A DNA stretch of 64,000 nucleotides from Prolixibacteraceae bacterium (lineage in GTDB: Bacteria > Bacteroidota > Bacteroidia > Bacteroidales > Prolixibacteraceae). The notes beneath the pieces are model-generated. The model saw only the letters and a list, made by a program, of their open reading frames with translations. It made no database searches and had not been told where the DNA came from. The position numbers and the translations under genes are program-made. The stretch spans positions 124,001 through 188,000 of the forward strand of contig JAIBEY010000072.1 of assembly GCA_019459525.1 (NCBI GenBank), given 5' to 3'. Positions 6,946 to 14,678 of the stretch are shown piece by piece. The first letter of the stretch is position 1; each line of letters starts with the position of its first letter.

Positions 6946-8163
6946 ATGAGCCACTTTGAAAATTCATCAATTCAATCCTCAAAAAATAAAATTTGGAAAT
7001 ATTTAGGTATCTCATCCGTGGTATTTCTTTTTGCGGTTCTTCCGCTTCAGGCATTTGTCCAGGAAAGTAAAGTGAGTTTGAATGGCTATGTGAAAGAACT
7101 GTACATGTTTTATGCTCCTGAAAACGCGATTCCGGGAACGGATCTCGATTATATGGCCACAAATATCATACACAACCGGCTCAATTTTAAATGGTACGCC
7201 AACGAAAAAATTACTACTGTAGTTGAAATGCGTAACCGGCTGATGTTTGGAAATCTGGTAAAGGATTTTCCTGACTATCAGGCAACTGTTGATGTGGATA
7301 ACGGATTGGTCGATCTGTCGTGGATTTCGGCACAAAGCAGCAGTTGGTTTGTGCATTCCATGATCGATCGTGCGTATGTGGATTATTCCACGGGTAAATG
7401 GCAAATCAGGGCCGGACGGCAGCGTGTGAACTGGGGAGTGAACCTGGTTTGGAATCCAAACGATATTTTTAATAGCTTTTCGTACTTCGATTTCGACTAC
7501 GAGGAACGACCGGGAACCGATGCCCTTCGCGTTCAGTATTACACCGGAACCACCTCATCAGCCGAATTGGTATATAAGCCGGGACGCAATAATGCGCATA
7601 CTGCTTTTGCCGGAATGTACCGCTTTTCGGAATGGGATTACGACTTTCAGTTTATTGGCGGGCAAGCCGGAAACGACTGGGTGATAGGCGGAGGTTGGTC
7701 GGGCGATATTCGTGGCGCAGGTTTTCGCGGAGAACTTACTCATTTCGAGGCTCAAAACAATACCTCCGAAAGTGCAACAATCGCTTCGGTTTCCCTTGAC
7801 TATGCATTTAAAAATAGCCTTTACCTGCATAGTAGTTTTCTGGTTAACAGCGCGGGAAAAACCGGGAATGCAGGCGGTATGGACGTGCTTTTTAATCCCG
7901 AAATGTCGGCCAAACAATTGTCGGTTGCCCGCTATTCGCTTTTTGGTCAGGCCTCATTCCCAATTACCCCTATATTCTCCGGAAGTTTCTCCGGAATTGT
8001 AAATCCATCCGACGGTTCGTTCTATGTAGGGCCAGCTTTCACGTATTCACTCCTGAGCAATCTGGAACTAATGCTCACCGGTCAGCTCTTTTTCGGAGAT
8101 TCCGGAACCGAATTTGGCGATATCGGTCAAATTGCATTTGGACGGTTGAAATGGAGTTTTTAA
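6946..8163 (+). CDS. Outer-membrane beta-barrel protein of the ABC/LolA-like cluster
   Basis: A 405-residue protein with an N-terminal signal segment (about 20-37, YLGISSVVFLFAVLPLQA) and alternating-strand sequence throughout, ending in aromatic FGRLKWSF, the usual barrel-assembly signal. NIIHNRLNFKWYANEKIT, WQIRAGRQRVNWGVNLVWNP and the terminal strands resemble porin-like or DUF1302-like barrels that accompany RND/LolA-like exporters in Proteobacteria; that resemblance is from memory. TTG at 6940 is an alternative start, but ATG at 6946 is preferred. It is the last gene of the cluster and could be the outer-membrane acceptor or channel. A plain porin is the alternative. Confidence 0.72.
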   Translation: MSHFENSSIQSSKNKIWKYLGISSVVFLFAVLPLQAFVQESKVSLNGYVKELYMFYAPENAIPGTDLDYMATNIIHNRLNFKWYANEKITTVVEMRNRLMFGNLVKDFPDYQATVDVDNGLVDLSWISAQSSSWFVHSMIDRAYVDYSTGKWQIRAGRQRVNWGVNLVWNPNDIFNSFSYFDFDYEERPGTDALRVQYYTGTTSSAELVYKPGRNNAHTAFAGMYRFSEWDYDFQFIGGQAGNDWVIGGGWSGDIRGAGFRGELTHFEAQNNTSESATIASVSLDYAFKNSLYLHSSFLVNSAGKTGNAGGMDVLFNPEMSAKQLSVARYSLFGQASFPITPIFSGSFSGIVNPSDGSFYVGPAFTYSLLSNLELMLTGQLFFGDSGTEFGDIGQIAFGRLKWSF

Positions 8164-8474
8164 ATATATAAAAGCAATCTGTAGTATTCGGTTAATGGCA
8201 AAAGGAAGGCGGATAATGTGCCCCCATGTTGTTGAGGCGGTCTTAGTGGTAGGACGTTTTGTATTTAATTGCCATAATCTGTTTTTAGAAACTAATGTTA
8301 GGACTAATGTAAGGTTTAGTTTTAATGCTTTGACATTGTGGCTGTTTTAATTACGATTACTTGATAGATGGGTTTTATGAATATATAAAACTTAATAAAC
8401 AGACAGAGTAGTGTGGAATGAAGCTTTCTGCATATTATATTCTAAATTTGCAGCTTCAACATTGAGATACGTTC
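8164..8474. other. 311-base non-coding gap
   Basis: No open frame of useful length, tRNA or strong hairpin is visible. The sequence is AT-rich, with ATATATAAAA near both ends (about 8165 and 8380). TAAATTTG at 8443-8450 fits the -7 consensus TAnnTTTG and probably belongs to the rlmF promoter, though a -33 TTTG at the right distance is not evident. Confidence 0.4.
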
Positions 8475-9455
8475 ATGCTTCAGAAAAAAAAAGAACAACC
8501 CAGAGAAAAGTCGAAATTGCATCCCCGGAACAAAAACAGGGAACGCTACGATTTTAAACAGCTTACAGCGAGTTTTCCGGAATTGACACCTTTTGTCAAG
8601 CCCAATATTTATGGCGACGAGTCGGTCGATTTTGCTGATCCGGATGCCGTAAAAACGCTGAACAAAGCGATTTTGAAACTTCATTATCAGATTAGCGACT
8701 GGGATATTCCTGAAGGTTATTTGTGCCCGCCCATACCCGGAAGGGCCGATTACATCCATCATATTGCCGATTTTTTGTGCCGGAATAACTTCGGAAAAAT
8801 ACCAACCGGTCCACAAATTAAGTGCTTCGACATTGGAGTTGGAGCCAGTTGTATTTATCCAATCATTGGAACCCAGGAATACGGATGGTCGTTTATTGGT
8901 TCCGATATTGATTCGGTTGCCGTTGAATCTGCCAACCGGATAATTGCCAAAAATCCAGTATTGACAGGCAATGTAGCGTGCAAATTGCAGTTGAATCCGA
9001 AAGACTTTTTCTACGGAATTATCCGAAAAGATGAACAAATCGATTTGTCAATCTGCAATCCGCCTTTCCATGCTTCGGAGAAAGATGCGCAGGCCGGTAC
9101 GCTTCGGAAAATCCACAACTTGCACCTGGATAAAAAGGCTGAACCTATCCTGAATTTTGGCGGACAGAATCACGAATTGTGGTGCGACGGTGGTGAATCA
9201 AAATTTGTACGGAACCTGATTCAGCAAAGTAAAAAATTCGCAGCAAACTGCTTCTGCTTTTCAACCCTGATATCGAAGGAATCGAACCTGAAAGGCGTTT
9301 ACAAAGCGCTTGAACAAGCCGGGGCGTTTGGCGTGGAAACCATTCCGATGGGTCAGGGGAACAAAATCAGCCGGATTGTGGTTTGGACATTTCTCACTAC
9401 CGAAGAACAAAATAAATGGAAAAATACCCGGTGGAAAGCAACATCCGCATCGTAA
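8475..9455 (+). CDS. rlmF: 23S rRNA (adenine(1618)-N(6))-methyltransferase RlmF
   Basis: A 326-residue cytoplasmic SAM-dependent methyltransferase that methylates N6 of A1618 in 23S rRNA. The N-terminus is Lys/Arg-rich (LHPRNKNRERYDF), followed by the family stretch LHYQISDWDIPEGYLCPPIP (residues 69-88), a SAM-binding motif FDIGVGASCIYP (118-129) and the catalytic NPPF motif (195-198). Length matches the family (about 300-330). The last 40 bases overlap the start of the DUF2293 gene. The start ATG at 8475 lies 24 bases after a likely -7 box. Confidence 0.93.
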   Translation: MLQKKKEQPREKSKLHPRNKNRERYDFKQLTASFPELTPFVKPNIYGDESVDFADPDAVKTLNKAILKLHYQISDWDIPEGYLCPPIPGRADYIHHIADFLCRNNFGKIPTGPQIKCFDIGVGASCIYPIIGTQEYGWSFIGSDIDSVAVESANRIIAKNPVLTGNVACKLQLNPKDFFYGIIRKDEQIDLSICNPPFHASEKDAQAGTLRKIHNLHLDKKAEPILNFGGQNHELWCDGGESKFVRNLIQQSKKFAANCFCFSTLISKESNLKGVYKALEQAGAFGVETIPMGQGNKISRIVVWTFLTTEEQNKWKNTRWKATSAS

Positions 9456-10108
9456 AACCCGGAGTGAACGGGAAGTTAACCGGAGCTAACGGAGAAACAC
9501 TTGTCCCGCCCACGGACTGGCGCTTTTTACCTGCGGGCGATGCAGGGATAACCCGGAAAGTTACTTCGAAAGGACTATACTGGAAGGTTGAGGCTAAAAA
9601 AGGACGACGTACAATTTCCCTTGGTATCTGGGCTCCGGAAACAACCATCTTGCAGGCGCAGCAAGATGTTCAGCAAATTCGTTCAACTGAAAGCTACCAG
9701 AAAAAGCAAACGTATGCTGCTGATCGTCGCGAGAAAAAACAAAGCCAATACGAAGTTGAATTTTGTCAGGCGGTAGAATCCTTTCTCGATTTCCATTGGA
9801 ATTACAAGGAATTGGAGAAAAAACTTGCTGGTATAGTTACGGCTCATGCCATTCCGGTTGGGAGCGGCACCGTGGCCCGCACACAATTGATCCCGATTGA
9901 AGAGCGCGCCGCCCATGCCGTCATTGCCTGGATGAGGCATCAAACCACGGCCTACGATAACCTGAAAATTGCACGTGTGAAGGGCGAACGCCGTGCTGTG
10001 CGACGATCTCTGGCTCAGCAGTCGGTCGCATTGTTGGCCAATTACCGCGAAGGGTCGAACATTCCGGCGAATTGTCCCTTACAAAAAGCATTGGGAAAAC
10101 TTCAATAA
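9416..10108 (+). CDS. DUF2293-domain protein
   Basis: A 230-residue protein of unknown function. The C-terminal part (about 130-205, with ERAAHAVIAWMRHQTTAYDN) fits DUF2293. The N-terminal half is basic, with a Lys/Arg/Gln-rich helix (about 85-115) that could bind nucleic acid. The ATG at 9416 lies inside the end of rlmF in another frame, a 40-base overlap that suggests translational coupling; a later start would remove conserved-looking sequence (TDWRFLPAGDAGITR). The neighbours rlmF and the YchJ-like gene lie on the same strand with almost no spacing, so a shared operon with RNA-related roles is possible. Confidence 0.75.
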   Translation: MEKYPVESNIRIVKPGVNGKLTGANGETLVPPTDWRFLPAGDAGITRKVTSKGLYWKVEAKKGRRTISLGIWAPETTILQAQQDVQQIRSTESYQKKQTYAADRREKKQSQYEVEFCQAVESFLDFHWNYKELEKKLAGIVTAHAIPVGSGTVARTQLIPIEERAAHAVIAWMRHQTTAYDNLKIARVKGERRAVRRSLAQQSVALLANYREGSNIPANCPLQKALGKLQ

Positions 10109-10115
10109 TACGATC

Positions 10116-10511
10116 ATGCAAAACCGTTGTCCCTGCGGAACAGGCAACCCATATTCAGCTTGCTGCGAACCCATTATGTCCGGAAAAAAAGACGCGGTTA
10201 CTGCGCAGGAATTGATGCGCTCGCGTTACACTGCATTTACCCAGGCTAATGTCGATTACCTGATGAGCAGCCATTCGGTAAAAACACGACCAATTAAAGA
10301 GCGCAAAAGCATTGAACAATGGGCCAAATCGGTTAGCTGGATGGGGTTGACCATTCTCAACACCCAAGCCGGAGAGGCAAGCGATGAAGTTGGCTATGTG
10401 GAATTCAAAGCGCTTTATTTCGAAAACGGAAAGCCGCAGCAAATTCACGAGAAATCACTTTTCCAGCGCGAAAAAGGGAAATGGGTGTATGTGTCGGGAG
10501 CACATTTCTGA
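10116..10511 (+). CDS. YchJ-family (UPF0225) protein with SEC-C zinc motif
   Basis: A 131-residue protein opening MQNRCPCGTGNPYSACCEP, a SEC-C-type metal-binding motif (CPCGTG...CC), followed by the YchJ-like domain (AQELMRSRYTAFTQANVDYL, LYFENGKPQQIHEKSLFQR, WVYVSG). In-frame upstream codons read into the preceding gene, so the ATG at 10116 next to the Cys motif is chosen; this gives the usual family length. SEC-C motifs bind zinc and in SecA contact SecB or ribosomes. The function of YchJ proteins is not established. It follows the DUF2293 gene by 7 bases. Confidence 0.88.
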   Translation: MQNRCPCGTGNPYSACCEPIMSGKKDAVTAQELMRSRYTAFTQANVDYLMSSHSVKTRPIKERKSIEQWAKSVSWMGLTILNTQAGEASDEVGYVEFKALYFENGKPQQIHEKSLFQREKGKWVYVSGAHF

Positions 10512-10547
10512 AACTGATACCCAAAGAAATTAAATTTATAAGGAGTT

Positions 10548-10901
10548 CTATTGACTAGATTCTTCGGAATCAATCACCTTCTGAATTTGAAGTGACAACT
10601 CAGGAATTTTATTTTTTACCACATCCCAAACGATGGAATAGTTTACCCCCATATAATCGTGTATAAGACGATCTCTCATCCCAGCCATGTTTTTCCAATT
10701 AATCGAATTCCATTTCAGTTTAAAATCAATTGGAATTTTCTTAGTCGCTTCACCAATAATTTCAAGACTTCTGACAACTGCCCTCTTTAGTGTCTCATCG
10801 GAAATCAGCTCTTCCTTAACTGTTTCAGCGCCAATTACGGATAAAACAAAAAGGCATTCATCCTGAATATGCCGAAGGTATTCCAATGGTTCTTTAGACA
10901 T
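10548..10901 (-). CDS. hepT: HepT-like ribonuclease toxin (DUF86)
   Basis: A 117-residue all-helical protein of the HepT/DUF86 family, the toxin of type VII HepT-MntA modules. The active-site motif R-x4-H-x-Y is present as RDRLIHDY (R76, H81, Y83). Family members cleave RNA, and the tyrosine of this motif is AMPylated by the partner. Its start overlaps the end of the antitoxin gene by 8 bases. It converges with the YchJ-like gene, 36 bases away. Confidence 0.88.
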   Translation of the reverse strand: MSKEPLEYLRHIQDECLFVLSVIGAETVKEELISDETLKRAVVRSLEIIGEATKKIPIDFKLKWNSINWKNMAGMRDRLIHDYMGVNYSIVWDVVKNKIPELSLQIQKVIDSEESSQ

Positions 10902-11190
10902 ATTGAACCTCCCTCAAAATAGCAGGTCCGATGTGAGGGCTCAAACCGTTTTTGGTAACCACTTCAACCTTTTCGTTTCGAAAAAGCAAATCCAAAAAAT
11001 CGCATAAAGCCATATAATTATCAAAATTTTCTTTTTCGGGGTCAAAATCGATCAACAGATCAATATCGCTTTTTTCCGTTTGCTCGTTGCGAACATACGA
11101 ACCAAAAAGACCAACTGACTGAACGCCAAATCTGGAAAGATCGGATCGATGTTTTCTAATTGCAGTCAATATATAATCTTTTGTGATCAT
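10894..11190 (-). CDS. mntA: MntA-like nucleotidyltransferase antitoxin
   Basis: A 98-residue minimal nucleotidyltransferase. The signature GS-x10-D-x-D is intact: G30 S31, then D42 and D44 (GLFGSYVRNEQTEKSDIDLL). In characterised HepT-MntA pairs this enzyme inactivates HepT by adding AMP to its active-site tyrosine. Antitoxin-first order with an 8-base overlap is typical. The pair sits alone between core genes, consistent with acquisition by transfer, although no flanking repeats or integrase were seen. Confidence 0.88.
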   Translation of the reverse strand: MITKDYILTAIRKHRSDLSRFGVQSVGLFGSYVRNEQTEKSDIDLLIDFDPEKENFDNYMALCDFLDLLFRNEKVEVVTKNGLSPHIGPAILREVQYV

Positions 11191-11245
11191 GTGTGTCAGA
11201 ATTCAATATGAATGGCTTAGTGACAGGCAAATATATGAAAATCCT

Positions 11246-13792
11246 TTAATTCCGTTCCCAATTCGTAACCACCTTATACATCTCGAACCAAATGATGCTT
11301 GTAAATCCAAGCACAACACAAACAAGTGATTCTGTTAAACTAATCTTTTCGAACTGAAAAAGTTCAAGAAGAAAAGGCACATTCAGCACCAGGACCAGAA
11401 AAAAGGCAGCCCCGCCAACGACATATTTGACGGTTTTGTTTGAGGTTCGAAGTATCCGAAAGATGTTGCGTGTCCACGAACGGTTCGAAAGAATGACGGC
11501 AATGTTGGCTGCGATTAGTGTGGTAAATGCCAGGGCACGGTCTTCCTGCTCGGAGTAACCCATCTTTAGGCCAAAGAAATAAACCGCAAATACGATAACC
11601 AGAATCCCGATTCCCTGCGAGCAGCTTAACCAAATTTTTCCTGCTCCAAAAAACGGTTCATTAATGTCTTTGGGTGGTCGGCTCATTACATTTTTTTCTT
11701 CTTTTTCTGCCTCAAAAATAATGGAGCAGGCCGGGTCAATAATCAGTTCGAGAAACACAATATGAACCGGCCATAGCAGCAGTGGAAGGTCGGCTACAAA
11801 TACCGGAATAAGTGACAGTCCGGCAATGGGAACATGGATGGCAAAAATGTATCCCAGCGCTTTTTGCAGATTATCGAAAATTCGGCGCCCCATTTTTACG
11901 GCACCAACAATCGATGCAAAATTATCGTCCATCAGTACCAGCGACGAAGCTTCGCGGGCTACATCGGTTCCCTTTTCGCCCATTGCAATGCCAATATGGG
12001 CAGCTTTCAGGGCAGGGGCATCGTTCACGCCATCGCCGGTCATTGCCACAATTTCGTGGTTTCGTTTCAGCGCATTTACCAGTTTCAGTTTCTGCTCCGG
12101 AACCACCCGGGCAAATACATTCACGTCTTTTATGCGTTCAGCCAGTTCTTCTTCCGTCATTTCCTGAAGTTCGGGCCCGCTGATTGAAACCTGATGATTT
12201 TTTAATCCGATTTCGCGGGCAATGTTCATGGCTGTTACCGGATAGTCGCCGGTAATCATGATCACGCGAATGCCAGCCTCGTAACATTCGCGGACCGCAT
12301 CGGGCACTGTTTCCCGAATGGGGTCTGACAAAGCGATCAACCCTATAAATTCGAAATCAAAATCATGCTGGATTTCCGGAAGATGTTCCGTTCCGATCAG
12401 CGATTTGGCCACACCCAAAACACGCAATCCTGCTGATGCCATTTCGGCCACCGCTGCTGAAAATTTTTCTATATCGGCTGCTGGCAGGTGGCACAATTCG
12501 AAAATAGCTTCAGGAGCGCCTTTGGTTGCGATGGTTTGTTGTTTGCTTTCCGGGTTGGTGAAAACGCGTGACATTGCCAGCAAATCTTTCGATAGCGGGT
12601 ACTCCTTCACCATTTGCCAGTCGGTATGAATGTGTTCGGTGTTTTGCAGGTAAGCTTCGCCCATGTTGGTAATGGCGCGTTCCATGGGGTCAAACGGATT
12701 GGTTTGGCTCGACAAAATCCCGTATTCGATAATCTCGTGAAATTCATCGGGGAAACCGGTTGTTTTGCTGATGGCATGGAAATTTTTCCCGTTATACAGT
12801 CGCGAAACTGTCATTTTGTTTTGTGTCAGTGTTCCGGTTTTATCGGTGCACAAAACTGTTGCCGATCCCAATGTTTCCACGGCCGAAGGTTTGCGGGTCA
12901 GTACATTTTTTTTCGACATCCGCCAGGCGCCAAGTGCCATAAAAACAGTCAATACTACCGGAAATTCTTCGGGCAACATGGCCATAGCCAGGGTGATTCC
13001 GGCCAAAAAGCCTTTCAGTAAATCACCTCGGGTGAGCGTAAAAACTACAATAACCAAAACGCACAGCGAAACACCGATAATGGCCAGCCGTTTGACCAGT
13101 GTTGCCATTTCGGTTTTCAGTTTGGTTGGTTCTTCCTGCACCGAATCGAGCGCTTTACCGATTTTCCCGATTTCGGTATTCGACCCAATGGCAGTTACTT
13201 TAATTATGCCGTTCCCCTGCACAATCATCGATCCGGAATACACAAAAGGCAGGTCGTCGCCGCCCGGATGGATATTTTTATCGGCACCATTCCATTCCGA
13301 TTTTCGCACCGGAACCGATTCGCCGGTGAGCAGCGATTCGTCGGCCATCAGGTTCACGGAGTATAAAACCGTGGCATCAGCCGGAACGCGGTCGCCTTCC
13401 TGCAAAACAACTAAATCGTCGGTAACTACGTCGCGGCCAGCGATGCGCTTTTCCACTCCATTGCGAATGACCAGGGCACGTGGGCTTGCCAGATCTTTTA
13501 AAGCATCGAGCGCTTTCTCCGTTTTTTTCTCCTGGTAAAATTCAATACCCATGATAACGAAAACGAACCCGAGCAACATCAGCCCTTCCTGAACATCGCC
13601 CAGGATCAGGTACAGCGTTCCGCAGGCAACCAAAAGCAGAAACATGGGTTCTTTCACTACTCCCCAGGCGAGAGTTAGTATATTCTTAGGTTTCGACGAG
13701 GGCAGTTCATTGTAGCCCTCACTGGCAATTTTGGCCTTTACGGTTTCTTCGCTTAGTCCGCTGAATTTTTCTGATTTTAAGTCAAATGCCAT
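11246..13792 (-). CDS. Cation-translocating P-type ATPase (P2, Ca2+/Mg2+-pump-like)
   Basis: An 848-residue membrane pump. Order: N-terminal cation-ATPase domain (1-40), TM1-2 (about 48-85), actuator domain with TGES (156-159), TM3-4 (about 235-285) with PEEFP (274-278), phosphorylation motif DKTGTLT (D317-T323), nucleotide-binding domain, hinge motif TGDGVNDAP, and six C-terminal helices. Architecture is that of P2A/P3-like pumps. True Ca2+ pumps usually have PEGLP in TM4 and MgtA has PEMLP, so PEEFP leaves the ion open. A MarR-family gene lies just upstream on the same strand, and a perfect palindrome (13825-13838) lies in the 62-base gap, so the pump is probably controlled by that regulator. 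Confidence 0.92.
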   Translation of the reverse strand: MAFDLKSEKFSGLSEETVKAKIASEGYNELPSSKPKNILTLAWGVVKEPMFLLLVACGTLYLILGDVQEGLMLLGFVFVIMGIEFYQEKKTEKALDALKDLASPRALVIRNGVEKRIAGRDVVTDDLVVLQEGDRVPADATVLYSVNLMADESLLTGESVPVRKSEWNGADKNIHPGGDDLPFVYSGSMIVQGNGIIKVTAIGSNTEIGKIGKALDSVQEEPTKLKTEMATLVKRLAIIGVSLCVLVIVVFTLTRGDLLKGFLAGITLAMAMLPEEFPVVLTVFMALGAWRMSKKNVLTRKPSAVETLGSATVLCTDKTGTLTQNKMTVSRLYNGKNFHAISKTTGFPDEFHEIIEYGILSSQTNPFDPMERAITNMGEAYLQNTEHIHTDWQMVKEYPLSKDLLAMSRVFTNPESKQQTIATKGAPEAIFELCHLPAADIEKFSAAVAEMASAGLRVLGVAKSLIGTEHLPEIQHDFDFEFIGLIALSDPIRETVPDAVRECYEAGIRVIMITGDYPVTAMNIAREIGLKNHQVSISGPELQEMTEEELAERIKDVNVFARVVPEQKLKLVNALKRNHEIVAMTGDGVNDAPALKAAHIGIAMGEKGTDVAREASSLVLMDDNFASIVGAVKMGRRIFDNLQKALGYIFAIHVPIAGLSLIPVFVADLPLLLWPVHIVFLELIIDPACSIIFEAEKEEKNVMSRPPKDINEPFFGAGKIWLSCSQGIGILVIVFAVYFFGLKMGYSEQEDRALAFTTLIAANIAVILSNRSWTRNIFRILRTSNKTVKYVVGGAAFFLVLVLNVPFLLELFQFEKISLTESLVCVVLGFTSIIWFEMYKVVTNWERN

Positions 13793-13824
13793 GTCGTATT
13801 CTCCTATTGTTTGGGGATTATTGA

Positions 13825-13838
13825 TTAGAATATTCTAA
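13825..13838. promoter_or_regulatory. Palindromic operator upstream of the P-type ATPase
   Basis: TTAGAATATTCTAA is a perfect 14-base palindrome, 32 bases upstream of the ATPase ATG. It shares the TTAGA/TCTAA arms with the palindrome upstream of the MarR-family gene. It is a likely binding site for that regulator. Confidence 0.65.
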
Positions 13839-13854
13839 CTAAATGATTAAATTT

Positions 13855-14271
13855 TTAGTGTTTCTGAAAAACTTTTTCGAGCAGCATAACCAGTTCTTCC
13901 TGATCGGCAACGTCCAGATTCGATGCAATTATTTTAGCCATTTGATGGTGGGCTTCGTCGTGCATCTGGTTAATTACTTTTCCTTTTTCGGTTAAGTGCA
14001 GGTGTGCGCTGCGGCGGTCTTCGTCTGACTGAACCCGGTAGATGTAGTCTTTTTCGATCAACTTATCGATGGCAACTTTAACGGTTGGTTTGGTCAGGTT
14101 TAGTTCCGAAGCCAGTTCCGTCAGGTTCGGATTCTGAAGTTGGTAAATGGTTTCCAGGTAGTTCATCTGAGTCAGGGTCAGATCACTGAAACTAAACTGT
14201 TCTTTGGCTGCTTCTTCCAGTTGTCCAATCCGGTGCGAGAATTTAGCGATGATTTCTACCAGTTTTTCCAT
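13855..14271 (-). CDS. MarR-family transcriptional regulator of the P-type ATPase
   Basis: A 138-residue winged-helix regulator. The recognition region reads LTELASELNLTKPTVKVAIDKLIEKDYI (about 49-76), followed by the wing with the family DxRR signature (SDEDRRSAHLHLTEKG). The N-terminal helix (1-30) and C-terminal helices form the usual dimer interface. It is encoded upstream of the P-type ATPase on the same strand; two similar perfect palindromes flank it (13825-13838 and 14284-14299), so it probably represses itself and the pump. A metal or envelope signal would be the natural effector, but no Cys-rich metal site is visible. His residues cluster near the C-terminus (MHDEAHHQM), a weak hint of metal binding. 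Confidence 0.9.
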   Translation of the reverse strand: MEKLVEIIAKFSHRIGQLEEAAKEQFSFSDLTLTQMNYLETIYQLQNPNLTELASELNLTKPTVKVAIDKLIEKDYIYRVQSDEDRRSAHLHLTEKGKVINQMHDEAHHQMAKIIASNLDVADQEELVMLLEKVFQKH

Positions 14272-14283
14272 GCTGCGAATATA

Positions 14284-14299
14284 GTTAGATTAATCTAAC
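14284..14299. promoter_or_regulatory. Palindromic operator upstream of the MarR-family gene
   Basis: GTTAGATTAATCTAAC is a perfect 16-base palindrome ending 13 bases from the regulator's ATG at 14271. Its core TTAGA-N4-TCTAA matches the ATPase-proximal site, supporting one regulator acting at two sites. Confidence 0.68.
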
Positions 14300-14499
14300 C
14301 TTTTATAAGTCTTCAGTTTTTTTTCTACTGTAACCGCCAATTTAGCCAAAGGTTCATCTTTTCCGGAAAGCCGCACGAACAGTCTGTTCCTCATCCAATT
14401 CCGGACGGTTTTCTGTTTCGAAAGAAAATTAGCCGGCAAATGAAATTTTCCAGTTAAAAAAGTAGGGTAGAAGCTTTCGGTTTCGGGCATCTCAACCAA
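14290..14499 (-). CDS. Unrecognised small frame or gene remnant
   Basis: A frame of 69 residues with coding-like codon choice, containing basic stretches (QKTVRNWMRNRLFVRLSGKDE and KKLKTYKR). It can be read further upstream, to about 14560, without a stop (for example WLDYFVTLVE), but that extension has no ATG in frame; usable starts are a TTG at 14499 or an ATG at 14490. Its stop codon lies inside the MarR-family operator. I do not recognise the family. It may be a small gene, the remnant of a larger one, or chance. The remaining sequence between the MarR-family gene and the cupin shows nothing else clear. Confidence 0.3.
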   Translation of the reverse strand: MVEMPETESFYPTFLTGKFHLPANFLSKQKTVRNWMRNRLFVRLSGKDEPLAKLAVTVEKKLKTYKRLD

Positions 14500-14678
14500 A
14501 GTGACGAAGTAATCCAGCCATGTTAAATTTATTGTGTTTGCGCGGTCAATATGTATTCCTGAAAATTAAATTTTGGGATATATGTTTACTTTTATAGCCG
14601 TATTCGCAGGAGTAGGATGGGTTTAAAGGGGGAGAAGTGTTAGATAAACCGGGTAGAAATTGTTTAAAAGACTTTCTC

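Noticed and set aside
8164-8474. Possible small RNA or tRNA in the gap before rlmF
   Set aside because: No cloverleaf, strong stem or terminator could be folded by eye; only a -7 box is supported.
12765-13538. A 257-codon plus-strand frame opposite the P-type ATPase gene
   Set aside because: It lies wholly inside the ATPase gene on the other strand, has Ser/Pro/Thr-rich shadow composition and no domain. It is an antisense artefact.
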